This document shows positions 1 to 12,816 of a DNA stretch of 64,000 bases, piece after piece. Position 1 is the stretch's first letter, and each line of letters begins with the position of its first letter. The notes under the pieces were generated by a model. The model saw nothing but the letters and a program-made list of their open reading frames with translations, did not search any database and was not told where the DNA came from. The stretch spans positions 19,141,755 through 19,205,754 of the forward strand of contig NC_034438.1 in the NCBI RefSeq assembly GCF_002078875.1, given 5' to 3'. Source of the stretch: Numida meleagris. Taxonomy: Eukaryota; Chordata; Aves; Galliformes; Numididae. Made by a program: the position numbers and the translations under genes.

Positions 1-3000
1 AATTAAATGTCTTCATAGAAAACATCAATATGGAGATAACAGAGGCAAATAACAGATTTTATGTCCCTCAAGTTCAAACATAACATGCAGATAGATATTT
101 CATATACCAAAAGGCTGGAACAAGGCCAGGCTATTTAATGGTCAAAGATAGGTGGATGTAAAAACACATTAGTGCCAGACGCCACAAATGCCTGGGACAT
201 CACAGATCTTGCCATCTGTTTAAGTGGATGAGCCACAGATGTTCAAGCCTTCATGTGAGTTTAGTCCAGAAGCTGTGTAGAGTGTTCCGATTCTGAAAAG
301 TGTAAGGATTAAAAATCCAGCCCTTGATTTAAGAGTGATTACACATCTAATTTGGATTTTATAGCTTTTTTCTGTGTGATGATTATTTATACGCATAAGG
401 GTCTACTCACCACAGCAGTTTTATGTCCAGGTATGTATCACAGATGAAAGAAAGTAGAAAAAGCATTTTCATACAAATATATTTCCTCTTCTGTATTGCT
501 TTACTCAAGAAGCAGGTAAGAAGAGGCAGAAGGATAGAAATTAACACAGATTCATTGCCTGTAAATTAATGAACCTATAACCCTTCCCACTGATATGCAA
601 ACCTCCAACAGCTTAAGAAGGATCAAATCTCTCGATAGTAAGACAAAAAATAGAAAGACTACAGTTAAACTTCTGCTAAACATTCATTTTAAACAATAAT
701 ACTAAAAACATTTTGATACAGATTGAATGAAATCTTACATTTGACATTCATAAAGGCAAGTTACTTCAGCAAATATGATTTTATGCTGTGCATGTGTGTT
801 TTTATATATATACACCCATCTGCATAGTAAGGGCAACTGCTTTCCTCTCTCATCTAAGATATCTACATACAGTGATCGGTTGCAATTTAAAAAAAAAAAA
901 AAAGAAAGGAAAGGAAAAAAAAAAAGAAAGGTGTAAAGCTTCAGGCAAAAGCAAAAGGTACAAAGCTTCTTTCAGGCTCCACCAGCTTGGTTTACACAGC
1001 AAACTGTTCAGCAACTCTGCAGGTCCTACAGCATCTTCATCTAGATCCTTTTCTGTCAGTGGCCATGAAGTCATCTTACTTTTCATTCTCCGCTTCAGAT
1101 TTTAACTTTCCCTCTCGCAACTTCCAAACACACATCAACCAGAAAGAATATTGATAATACACACATTGCTATTTCTCTCCTTTTATTATCTTTCCAAACC
1201 TATTACTGAACCAAAATGATCTTATATTTGACTCTGGCAGGGTCCATACAGTATACCTGCAGCTTTTACTGAGAACCTCTCATCATGAAAATTCAAGAAA
1301 ATTTTTTGTCTGCATTGGCTTAGCAGGACTGGAGAGAGAGATGAGACCATACTTACGATGTGATGCATCAAGAAAGCTAACGGACTGTGTGTGTGCTTTA
1401 ACTTAAATCCCAGGCTAATACATACCTGAGCTTTGCTGGCTGTCTGAGTCACTGCAGCAGGTAAAGCCTCTCAGCAGACTTTTTAATGCAGAAGACAGTA
1501 TCATTTCTAATACAGAGAACAGCAAGTTCCAGTGAGACCCTGAAGGAACAGCGAGTTCTCTGCACAGCAGCCAGCAGCTCTGCTGCTTGGGGAGAGTATG
1601 TGTTACTGCCTGAAAAGCAAAATGAATCTGTTTTCTCCTTTGTGCAGCAGCACTTACTTGCACTCAGGCACGTAAGAACAGATTATAACTTTTTCAGATG
1701 TACAAAAGGAAACCAAGGCAATCCTACCCTTGACCCCGGGACTGTGAATACATTCAAACAACCTGTACTGTTTTTGCTGGAGTCTTTTCCTTAATATACA
1801 CAAACATAAATGCTCACCTGATATGAATGACAACACATACAACTTTGAAGTGTGTATCAGTACATTCACCGCACTACCTTTTACAGAAAGTCAGTGTAGC
1901 AACAGCATACAAGCATGCCAAAGCTGCCTCATTAATAATGCTACCTGAAAATTTTTCTTCTCCCCTCAGGGCTCAGTTGTGTCACACACTTTGTTTAAAA
2001 GTATAAAACAATATTTTCACGATATTTTGAAGGTACTCATTTGAACAGATAATTTTAGCTTCAGCATTACCACTTCTTTCCTTTGGTTTCCCCATATTGC
2101 CAAATAAGATTGGAACTTTGATTTTTCCCTTGTAGACTTTCTTTTCCTCTCCTCTCCTCTCTCTACAAACTCAACAGCTTTGAATCTGATGAGTGCTCTG
2201 CCAGAGTGCATATATCACAGATATATCTATGCTATCTTAAGAGAATATAATGCGTTATTGTTCTGATGTGGTTATATTCTTTTTCCAAGGCTGTTTTAAC
2301 TCCTAACGATCAGCAAGGAAGAAAGCAACACTTCTCCCATTTAAAAAGAAAAAAAAAAATTTTATTTGTCTTCAACTATTTAATTTCAAGCTCTGGAATA
2401 ATCTTTATATTGCATAGAGTTAATTTAGGAATGTAAGTTGATCACCGTAAAAAAAAGAGAAGTAAAAATTCAGTTCACTTTAGGCAAAGTTCTCTTTTTT
2501 TGTGGTTGAATTCTGAATTTCTTGTTATTAGCTCTTTATACTTCATATGAAAGATAGTAACATAAAACCACAACAACCCAACCATACTGATACATTCTTC
2601 TATGAAGCCAAAGCATTTTGAATTTGTAAAACCAAGGAGCACAAGAAAATTTCCAAGATAAGCAGTGATGTTCTCAAAGTTACTTACTGTTATAATTCAA
2701 ATAACGTTACATAGCAAAAGTAGTAGAAGACCCTCACAGGTCCTCTACACATTTTGACCTATGCTTAATTCCCAGTGCTGCCATGAGTTACTAGCAGAAG
2801 CAAGGGCCCATGCTAACTGCCCTGCTAAGCAATGTTCACGTCGTTCTGTGGTTTTGTAGGATCGCTTTTGTCAGCTGCCTGCATGAAGGAAGGGCAGTGC
2901 CAAAGATGGGCTCATTTTTCAAAGAAGAAGGAGATGGTTTTGTTTGCTTGTTTGTTGTTTGTCTGTTTTTAATTTGGGGATGAAGGTTTCTTCCCAGTGC

Positions 3001-3900
3001 TGACATCTGGCACACTGAAGCACAAATGGAAAAAATGCTTTACTGGCTGCAAGTGGTTTACAATTAACTGCCATCAGGAGGCCCTAACACAGACACAAAG
3101 CAGGATTCTAGCACTAGACAGACCAGACAGTTCTGAAAATTTGTAAGCTAAATGTTTGCAGAAGAATTTTCCAAAGCACGTTGGAGTTTTTACATAAATT
3201 GTCTTTCTGGAATGGACACCTGAGTTTATGCTGATAATTCTAATAGCAAAGCTTCACAACAGACTTCAGTTTAAAGGGGATTTTAGTTCTTTTCATACGG
3301 TCTTCCAACTTACAAATGAAAGCATTTCTTCATATTTACATTGCATCAAGTCAGTAGGGCTCAGGGCAGGGGTTATATACAAGCTATAACATGAGCTTTT
3401 TTTCCTTGAATTTATACAGAAAAGTCGCTGACATTTTCTAAGCAAGAACGCAAATCTGAGACTCTCTACTAAGCAACTGCGAAAAACTTTTTGAAGAATT
3501 CTGAAAAACACAGCTGTCTGGACTTCCTAAAGTGGGTGTAAAATACTGAAATACTTACTCAGCAAAGCAGGGGAGAAAGTTTCCCTCAAGAAAAGCATGT
3601 ATAGTCCAGCAGGCACTGAACTCTGAATTAGGAAAACATGTACCCATGAAGCAGTACAAGATTCAGTGCATGCAAATTCTGCCCTAGTCCTGAAAAAAAG
3701 CCTTAACTACCCTACTCACAACATATCCATGTTGTTTCTAGGATTGAGCAGATGCCCTAATGGGAAGCTCCAATGCCCCCCTTCTTTTTCTTTTTCTTTG
3801 TATGTCAAATACAATGGCATAGAGCAGATATATCCCAGGATTTCATTCCTCCTTGAGCTGCTGACCTGCCATGACTTGCCCAAGGTTATGTTTAAACTGT
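1..3900. other. intergenic, no gene recognised
   Basis: AT-rich sequence without an open frame that resembles a known protein and without splice-bounded exon candidates that I can support. It contains short A-rich runs (about 890-935 and 2349-2360) and CT-rich stretches (about 2145-2165). It lies downstream of DEPDC1B. In human the next gene in this direction is PDE4D, but I see no PDE4D coding exon here. Confidence 0.5.
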
Positions 3901-3924
3901 GTGTACTTCCATCCTGTGCCTACC

Positions 3925-4040
3925 ATCCTGTTTGGTTTATAATCTCATAAGGGCAGGGACTGCCTTTTACTACTTGTTTGAACAGAATCCAGCACAAAAG
4001 GGCTTTGATCCAGCCTGTAGGCACTGCTTGCAGTCTGTAG
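3925..4040 (+). repeat. possible ancient amniote interspersed repeat fragment
   Basis: The phrase ATAAGGGCAGGGACTGCCTT followed by TTGTTTGAACAG, CCAGCACAA, GGGCTTTGATCC and TAGGCACT resembles the 3' part of old amniote repeats of MIR/CR1 type (GGGCAGGGACTG, then a 'cagCRCCtagcacaatgggg' block). Just upstream, GACTTGCCCAAGGTTA at about 3873 also recalls a MIR-like core. I recognise it from memory only; it is diverged and its boundaries are not visible. Confidence 0.35.
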
Positions 4041-7000
4041 GATTCCAAATCTTACCTAGAGAACTCAGTATCAGTAAAGGTCTGGTACTGAAACAGTGCA
4101 TGTACTCAGCTCCATGTACTCAATTTTCCGCACCACTCCTCTTGACATCACAGCGCACATGCTGCCTTAAAAAACTCTCTTAAAAAATTAATGATTTTTT
4201 CCCGTAAATTAGTGTATCTCATTTTTGTTGACCTCATTTAATGTATCAATATTCAGACTTAAGTAACTTAACTAGATTAAACAAACAACATTCATTTAAA
4301 GGAGAAGTGACAAGTGACTTGACTGTTCAGCCCACAACACGACATCGTCCAAGTTATGCATATGTCATGGAGAAACAATGCTAAAACAAAATTTTCGCAT
4401 CTTGAGATTTCTTATTTCAGAAATATTCACGGGAAGAGTAGTTTTTACTATCATTCACCAGCTCACTAATTGCATACCTTTCCAGTAAAATGAATTTCAC
4501 TGTGGTTTAGGTTTTATATTACATATATAAATAGTGTAACTATTTACTATATGTGACCACTAAAGTAAAGCTGACAGAAGTTATCATAAATACTACCTGC
4601 ATGAGCAAAACTCTTTTTTTTTCAGCTTCATAAAGTGATTTAGAGGAATTAGTCCAATGTAAGTACTTTCAATAGTATCACTACAGAATTAACTTTCATT
4701 TTGTGGTCTGCTTGATTCTCAGCATTGCAATGCAAGATGTGCAAACAGCACTATTGCATTCACTACAGGACAGTGTAACTGACCTTTTGAAGTAATACAC
4801 ACACACATCTTCCTTACAAAAAGTTCAATAAGCTTAAAGCTATTAATGCAAAAGAAATTGTTTTACTTCAATACTAACCATAAACTTAAGAGTTAATTCT
4901 TCTCTTTGTTTTAGAATTTGAAAATGTAGCCAAACACTACATGCAATTAGAATTTTACAATAAAGGATAAATGAATTGCCAATACTGCATTCTTATTTTT
5001 CTATAACAGAAGAGTAAGGTTTGCTAACAAAAAGACTTTGCAGAAGTTTTGCAGAAGCATAATATACCACTGGAAGCTATCATATTCACTACGTAGAGCA
5101 AGTCAGCCCTCTGAAGAACTTTGGCTGTTTTAAAATTATTTACTCACACAAATCCGTCTGAAAAGTTACAGCTTCAAGAAGGAAAGCTAATAAGAAACAG
5201 CAAAGGCTGCCATCCTGCTAGCAGAAAGTATGCAGTTCTTAGCAGAACCCAAGCTATTTACCCACAAATGCTAGCTTTATTACACCACACAATGAAATGA
5301 TGTTTCCACTGAAAAAAAACAAGCAGCATGGAAAGTCCTTTAGATCAACTAATGCATTTATGGCAGTGAATATGACCTTGCAGCATTTACGAGAGAGGTG
5401 CAGAGCACTAGACTGGTAGCTTTCTAATTTCTGATTTCAATCTACCACTCTATTGTTTTAAAGCCCAGTTGCACAGGAAACCAACCAGGGAGTCACTGTG
5501 ATAACTGCATCAGATTAAACTGCAGATCCTGAACACCATTTCCCACTGGTTTCTAATTCACTGTGAGGAGATTTTGTTTTTAAATTTGTGAACTCTAACA
5601 TTCTGGCATTCAGCTTGCTACAAAAACAACCCATACACCTTAAGTAAAGCACTACAGCACTGCATGAAAAAGGGGTTAATTAAGCTATATGGTTGTTTAA
5701 AATACTAGATGTTAACACCACTGTTTTAACAGTATCTCTGCTCTTATGTAGAGAAGATAGGGGGGAGGGGAGGGGAAAGGAAATAAGTGTTTGTTCTTCA
5801 TTATACAGTACACCGAGAATTTTGTGCATTCCTTCAATAGCTCAACCACAATTATTAGCATACAGCGTACAAACAGTACAAAAGCATAAAACACAACATA
5901 TGCCTTGATTAGGCATGAGTAAGCTGTAATGCAGCATCACTGTATTTTACTATAGAAGCACAAATACTATGAGGAGCAAACACAGCCTGTTTCAGAAATG
6001 AATGAACCCCAACTGCACTGACCACATGCAACATGGTGAAGCAATGTTAACCCTAGCAAGAGAAAAGCTACAAAGATAACTGTACATGAGCTGATACGGC
6101 ACAGAAGTGCAAATGTTTGTTGCTAATGAACTACTTTCTAAACACGAGCATTCTTGTTTACAGTATGTAATTAACAAAGTTGAAAAAGTCAAAATTACTC
6201 ACAGAGTCCTGAAGATGCAATAGCAAACTATCTAAGACAGGAAATTCCAGGGCAATATTATAAAACAAGTAGGAATAAACATGCATAAAGTCAGGAACTG
6301 ACAGGCCTCTGGATTACTGCAACTGTAGGAATCATGCTCATGCATGCTGGCTATAATTTATGAAACGGAGCCCAGGAAACAACCAATCGGTTAGCTCCTC
6401 CTAACAAGTCCAACTGGCTACGAAAAGCTGGAAGTGCGGCACAGAACAATGAAGAGGAGCTATCCCACATATTAATCTGCTTATCTGGGATTGCTTTCTG
6501 TGTAGAGAAGAAAACATGAAACAAGGAGGGAATAAGAAAATCACAGCTTTTCAGTTGAGACAATCAACAGGCAAATCTTCTGTTGCACTGCAATGTCTAG
6601 TATTATATTCAAATACCCTGGTATCAGATAAAACATTTCAGAAGAGAATCATCCTCCTTAGGAGCTGATTTTTTTAATTTTTTTTTTTTTTACACTTTGT
6701 TGGCAGAAAGATTTGCAAGCTGGATTTATATCTCCTATGCAATTGTTCCGGTGCTCTCCTGCTCTTAATTTAAATATAATGTTACTGCTTAATGTGAAAA
6801 GCCCTTCCATAAAATCTGATTAGAGTAAGATTTTTTTTTTCTGACCACAGGTGGCTGCTCAGTGCATTAATGAGCAGCCCTTACCAGAAAGCCATCTGTA
6901 TGGTCCTATTTCAGAGTAATGCAGGGTTTCAGATTTAAAGTACCATCATCTTCCAAAGAGATAAGGAAAGGAACAAGAATGTGTCTTCAAAAATAATTAA

Positions 7001-10000
7001 ATAAAGAAACACTTTAATGAGTGTTTCTAGGACGGAACAGGATGTACCAAAGTTGTCCTTCTTGGGAAATTCCATGGTTTTGAAATGTAGGTTTGTCTAG
7101 CTTGAAGCAAACACACACCGCTGACATTTTCTACTAAATAACTTCTCTTGAGAGGTTCAAATTGTCATAAAACATTTTAATCTTAATTCCAATTCTATAG
7201 AAATTACAAAATAAAATTTGTATTTTCACCCGAGAAAAAATACATAAGGATCTGTCAGGATGACAGTTAGATTTTGGCCTTGCAGAATAATCTTCCTGTA
7301 CACGAGACCACTGAATTCTCCAAGTTGATGAATTTCTATTTACTCTTAAAAGAAGCATGAAACATATTTTAACACAAGGAAAACCTACAATTATTGAAAA
7401 GAGCTGTCAGAATGTTTACACAGAAATCCTAATAATATTGAATGAAAATAAAGATATGTTAGATTGAGCTAGCATGAATTTTGCAGGAATAGAAGTCATG
7501 TATGTTTGGTTGTTTTGTTCTTTTTTTTTTTTATCTTTCCATACAGTTATTCTTCACGTTTCTCTCCTTTTCTCCTTCCTTTTGGAATCCATACTTTACA
7601 ACAATTTCAAAAGTTTCCTTGGAAAAGCATCTTTTTAAAATTCACTCTGCTCTTTTCAGTCATTACAGCCATATTTGACAGCTTCTATGGATATTTTGCC
7701 GCTTTAGGTATTTACTCAGAAAACAGTCAGTAGCTGAGATGACCATCTGGACCACCTTGTCCTGCTGGGCGCCATTACTTGAATTAGGGAAACTGAAGCC
7801 TTTAATCTCATGAATAAGGTCTTTTTGTATAACTAAGCAGTCTCCTCCCCAGGTCTCCAGTCTATCAGTACATATAATAATCATGAGCCATTTCAACCCC
7901 ATATCCTTTTAAATGGCTCCTGATGAAAAATTGCTGTACAAAAAACAAACTCCAAGGAGGTGAAATTTAGCAACTAACAAACGAAGCAGATTTTCAAAGT
8001 GGTATTCTGTTGTCTAGTTTCAGTTAATGAGAAGAAATTCTACAGATTTCTGACCAATAGTTAAAAAGAAAAGCTTTATGCAAAGATAAATTCCACAGGG
8101 ACTCTGAAGCACCCACCTCCAAATAAGAGCATATGGAGAAAGTGGAAAAGATAGTTTACATAAAAATATATTTTAAAGCAGGGGTAATATTAATCATTTG
8201 AACCTAGAAAATTGAAAATATTCTATTAATACTGGCAGGATAGGTAGAAAATCTTCAGGTATTTATACCCACTAGTAAACTTGTCTCCAGCCTGAATTTG
8301 CAAGTACTAGAAAAATTTATGATGGCTTCTCAGACTTTGAACTTGAGATTACCACTTTTGCAAGCCATGTCTCCAATAAAAAAAAAAAGCAACAACAAAA
8401 CACACAAAAAAAGAAACCAACCAACCAAACAAACCAAAAAAAAAAACCCTATTAATTTCAATTTCAGCTTTCTGGTGCCGCAACACAAGTAAAATAAAGC
8501 AATTATGGGCTGGTTTCTTTCCACAATGACTGAGGAAGAGCTTCCACCAAAGAAAAGCATTTCTTAACCAAAGGGATGGGTGTGTATATTTGCGTATATA
8601 CACTCTCATGTGCTAAGCATTTGTATACTAATTCAAACAGAGCTTTACTTTTCCAGTACGTACCCTACATATAGATTCTGCAGTCCTCCCACATCAGCCT
8701 CTGAGAATGTGGTAGGCTCTGAAGATAGGAACGTCAATGCTTTCCCCACCTCCCTGCCAAAAGCTTCCCTCTTAAACCTTTTGATTCTTTTTATGGCTCT
8801 CCCAAATTCAAAATCAAAGGTGCTATCTCTAGTTCTCTCAGTGAAGAAATCTAAAGCACATTCTCACTTTTATCTCCAGAGAGTGACATCTCTGGCTTCC
8901 CTTCTCAAGGTCACAAAAGGCATTAATTCCGTCTATTTCTACCAGTGCAGGAGAGGTACATCCTGACATCCACACTTGCTGTTTTGAAAACAAAATTCAC
9001 TGCAGTACTAAAATAAATTGCTACTGATCCCTTATTTACTGTGTAACTCTGAATAGTATCCCATTGCTTGTTTATTGTAGTTACATTTATAACCAAATAA
9101 TTTACTGAAATGAAATCCGCATTAAAGAAAAACTTCCACTGAATAACTGGAATGTCTGAGCTGAGGCAATAAAATTAATCCTTCAGTACTCAAGATATCA
9201 TATCCACGGCATTTCATTTTTTCCTATCTTGTTAAATTATTCACCTCCATAATAGGAGCTTTCTGTGTGTAATTCTTTCTGTCTGCCAGAACTCCCTGAT
9301 TTATTGGGCTTCTGGGCCTGCTATACAGATATCAATGTCACATCTGCTCAGAAAGTCAGCAGCCTTAACAGTAATGCGTGCCTCTGCCAGTTTTTGTGAG
9401 GTTTTTTATATTGTTGCTCTTTTTTTTGGGGGGGGGAGAGCTTGGAAGGGGTTTAATGCTTCACCCATGAACCATTTATCTTTGTCAAAATTCAAAATTC
9501 TTCTGTTATCTGAAAACTTTTTGGGTACTACTGCTTACAGCTTAGAAGGAAAGCATATCAAGTAGGAGCTTCCACACTTACCTGCCTGGAGGTTATTCTT
9601 CCTGTCAGACTGAAGAGTAATCTTATTTTCATACATGGATTCAACTAGGCACAGTAGCCTTTGAACATTTAACTGTCTGGAAGAGTCAGGCACACGTTGG
9701 TATGAGTGAGGCAGCTGGCACTGGCAGTTGGCTCTAAGGGAAAGTGCTAATGGAGTCTGCATCTCTCCTCCACTAAGTCAGAACCTGTGAAACTACTACT
9801 CACATCAGTGGCAATTGGGTTGTCCAGAATTCAGAACTCTGTTCCAAAATATTTTAATTTTCTGAGCACGCTTTCAACCCCTGTATGGATTGTGCTGCTT
9901 ATCTCTTAGGTTTCATATTTCCTTATTCCTGCAGTTGCATGTTTGTTTTAGATGACCAGATATACACGAGCTGAAACATCCACAGTATTTACCTGGTCCT

Positions 10001-10256
10001 GCAGAAACTATTTGTGCTTAGCTTTACTAGGATTACTTACAATCCATGATGTTCATACAGAATTAATGGTTATTATTTCTCTGTATGGACTAGCTATATA
10101 AACATTAAGTATACATAAAGAGTAATTATAAAATCATGCCTTGCCACTCAAACTTACAAAATATATTGAAAGAAATACATATTGCTATTATATCCAGTTC
10201 TAATAATGGCAAGGAAATTTTACACACTAGGACAGGATTGGAAATTGAAGTTCTGA
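4041..10256. other. intergenic, no gene recognised
   Basis: About 6.2 kb without a recognisable gene or confidently assignable repeat. A purine-rich run (GGGGGAGGGGAGGGG at 5761-5775) and poly-T or poly-A runs (about 6676-6691, 7520-7533 and 8380-8450) are present. Short open frames here have low-complexity or unrelated translations. Confidence 0.45.
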
Positions 10257-10261
10257 ACAAT
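10257..10261. repeat. 5' target-site duplication of solo LTR
   Basis: ACAAT immediately before the TG of the LTR. It is repeated exactly right after the terminal CA (10791-10795). A five-base duplication fits retroviral integration. Confidence 0.8.
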
Positions 10262-10790
10262 TGTCATGGTTTTATGATTTTCGGTTATTGGTACTCCACA
10301 TCATAACATCATGTAGTGAATGTACCTGGTCCTCAGAAGAGAAGGACTACTACATTCCCCACGGTACTTTGCTCCTCTGTTACCATTTCCAGCCAGAGGG
10401 AAAAGATAAAAGCTCGCAGTATAAAAACTTGCAGATCACGAGACCTCGTCCCTTTTTTCCGCCGTCTCTCGTCTTGGCAGCACCTCGCTCTCCAGCCGTC
10501 TTATCGTCGGTAGTAGAGTAAGGCCTACCTTGATTTTGGGACATTCTCTCTCTCTGTATTGGATTTATCAGCTTAAATTGTAATTATATTGTATTATAGT
10601 GTGTTGTTTTGCATTCTGATATTTTATTTAGTAAATTAGTTTGTTTCTCCTCAGATTGTTGCCACTGTTCTTTGCTCTCAGGGCCATCTCCTTACCCTTT
10701 TCCCCTTTTCCCTTTTCCCGGGACGTGGGCCCTTGGGTCCCCCCTCCCCTTTGTCATGGAATCGGGCCTAACGCCCATAAACCGTTGACA
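10262..10790 (+). mobile_element. solo LTR of an avian endogenous retrovirus, target duplication intact
   Basis: A 529-bp element starting TGTCATGG and ending GTTGACA, so it has canonical TG...CA ends. It is flanked on both sides by the same five bases, ACAAT (10257-10261 and 10791-10795). A TATA box (TATAAAA, 10420-10426) lies mid-element on the plus strand, followed by a GC-rich, pyrimidine-rich region expected of R/U5. No canonical AATAAA or ATTAAA is obvious after it. No internal retroviral sequence adjoins, so it is a solo LTR left by LTR-LTR recombination. The same 5' head recurs at 49232. The family is unnamed here; it looks like a chicken ERV LTR. Open frames inside are incidental. 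Confidence 0.85.
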
Positions 10791-10795
10791 ACAAT
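10791..10795. repeat. 3' target-site duplication of solo LTR
   Basis: ACAAT directly following the LTR terminus, identical to 10257-10261. Confidence 0.8.
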
Positions 10796-11570
10796 GAAAG
10801 CAGGGAATTGCAACCAGTTTACAAAATAAATTCTGTTTACTCATCTGATTAATCAGCAGGTGTAATCCACTGGAGAATGTTACATAAAGAATAATGTTTC
10901 CCTGACAGCATTAGGGAAAGAGGGTCTTCAGTGACTTGAGGTATAAACAACCATACAATAGTTTAATAAACAAGAGTTGTTCACGTCTCCAGATGCTCAT
11001 TTTACTTCATACAGTAGCAATGCCAACAAATACTAGACCATAAAAGATAATTGTACTCTATATGGTAGTTTTGTGAGGAAATCTTTTGAACAGCACACAG
11101 TAAACATGGAAAATATGCAAGGAATGGAACATATGATCCGTGAATACACGTCCTACGTCAGAAACAGGACTTCATCCAACATGTAATGATGATGATTTAG
11201 TAAAATTATTTTGTAAAATGTAAAATATTATGTAAAAGAATTTGAAACTCATGCTTACAGTAAACAAAAGTAACCTCTAGTTAAGGTTACATTGTGTAGC
11301 TACAAAAACAAGCAAAAGAAACAGAGAATACACAGAGCAGATGCTTTTGAAAAAATTCCTATGTACATATGATCATTTAGTATCCCAAGGAATCATTTGT
11401 ACTAGCAGTTCAGACAAACATGAACAAACTTAGCCAGTACTGAACTTGCTATTAAATGCACAGTTAACTGGCATCTTCAGTACTGAAGTAATACAAGCAG
11501 TTTTCATAATTAATCAGCTCTGCATGGGAGCAGAATAGTGCTGTACAACTGCACTGCTTGCAGACCTTAG
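10796..11570. other. intergenic, nothing recognised
   Basis: AT-rich sequence between the solo LTR and the mariner copy. No gene or repeat is recognised. Confidence 0.45.
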
Positions 11571-12816
11571 TACGAGGGCTGCTGCAAAACTACTGCCTCC
11601 TATTTTGTTACATTGGCCCACAGTGTCAGAGAGGGATGCTGGTGGTTTGGCCATAGAGGCTGAACCTTCCTGCCAGTATTCCATTACTTTTTGTTGCCGT
11701 GTGACAGATGGCAGCAGAGAAGCAGTCTGACAGAATGGTGTCTGACATGGAAGTGTGTATGAAGCAAAGGTGTGCCACTGAACTCCTCCATGAGGAGAAA
11801 ATTGCTCCACTTCAACAGTGGCGACAGTGATGTGAAAGACATGCCACACTCTGGGTGGCTGTGCCCAGCTGTCACAGCACAAAATGAAGAAAGTCTCCAT
11901 GAATTGGCAGATTACATCCAGAGAACTATGTATGGAGCTGAATATTGGTTTCAATGCATTGGAAAAAATAATGCAACATTGGAATATCACACAGTTTGCA
12001 CCAGGTGGGTCACACCAGTGTTCACGCAGCAGCAGGAAGAGCACTATATGCAGGCTTGTCAGAATGTATTGAACCAATACAAGGCTGAAGGTGGCAGTTT
12101 CCTGGATTGTATTATTACCAGTGATGGGACGTGTTGTCATCACTATTAGCCGGAGTCAAAACAGCAGTGCAGGAAGTGGCAACATTCTTGAATGTGAATT
12201 TCCTATTGAAGAAAAAGCTCAAGAGGCAGCCCTCCATGGGTAAAGTGATGTGCACTGTCTTTTGGGATGGGAAAGGGGTGATCCTTCTGGATTTCCTGGA
12301 ATCTGAACAAACCATCAACTCTGAACACTATATTGTGATGCTGGCTGAGCTGAAAGCTTTAACTTCCAGAGTGAAACCAGAGAAGAAGACAGCCTTTCTC
12401 TTGCAACATGATAACGCCAGGCCCCATACCAGCTGAGGACCATGGAGCACACTGCCAGTCTTGGCTGGGCTGTCCTACCACACCCGCTGTATAGTCCAGA
12501 TTCACTGCCTTCTGACTTCTACCTGTTCAAGCTGTTGAAAGATGGACTGCATGGGTAAAGTTTTTCTAGCAATAATGCTGTCATAGCAGGTGTGAAACAG
12601 TGGGTCACCTCCACTGGTGCAGACTGTTAGAAGCACGGCATGCAGGCTGTTGTTCATCGCTGGCAAAAATGCATGGCTAGTGGTGGTGAGTATGTTGAAA
12701 AATAATGTTTTGTAGCTAAGAATTTGCTCTATCAAATGGTGTTATTGTGCTCTTTGTATCTATTGTATTTTCCATGGAAATAAATAGGAGACTTTACTTT
12801 CAAAGCAATTTACATA
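11571..12816 (+). mobile_element. decayed mariner (Tc1/mariner) DNA transposon
   Basis: About 1.25 kb bounded by imperfect inverted termini of about 34 bp. The left end contains CTGCCTCCTATTT and the right end its counterpart AAATAGGAGACTTTACTTT, with TA at both outer edges. Between them is a broken mariner transposase on the plus strand. Family: Tc1/mariner, as in chicken mariner1/Galluhop-type elements (from memory). A shorter relative sits at 27269-27806 in the same orientation, sharing termini and flanking non-coding segments. Confidence 0.85.
11775..12740 (+). pseudogene. mariner transposase pseudogene
   Basis: The frame at 11772-12149 carries HELADYIQRT, CTRWVTPVFTQQQEEHYMQ and ITSDGTCCHHY. 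A GAG-to-TAG stop follows, then the frame shifts to 12131-12436 with PSMGKVMCTVFWDGKGVILL and LLQHDNARPHTS. A further piece near 12490-12535 encodes YSPDSLPSDFYLF. These are mariner catalytic-domain blocks: the three acidic positions (in ITSD, QHDN and YSPD) are still aspartate, but GDETW has become SDGTC. About 80 nt of the N-terminal DNA-binding region is missing compared with the 27.3-kb copy (junction near 11800). Several stops and frameshifts make it non-functional. A long open frame on the opposite strand (11514-12143) is a shadow. Confidence 0.85.

Noticed and set aside
850..1105. Lys-rich open frame next to an A-run
   Set aside because: The translation is driven by a poly-A/GAAA tract, and no gene context is present.
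5757..5780. G-quadruplex candidate (GGGGGAGGGGAGGGG)
   Set aside because: Only three G-runs of three or more with the fourth reduced to two; not adjacent to any gene, so not worth a separate claim.
10316..10829. Three plus-strand open frames in a GC-rich block
   Set aside because: Contained in the solo LTR (10262-10790), which explains the composition.
11514..12143. 209-codon open frame on the minus strand
   Set aside because: It is exactly antisense to the mariner transposase remnant and has no independent similarity; a shadow frame.
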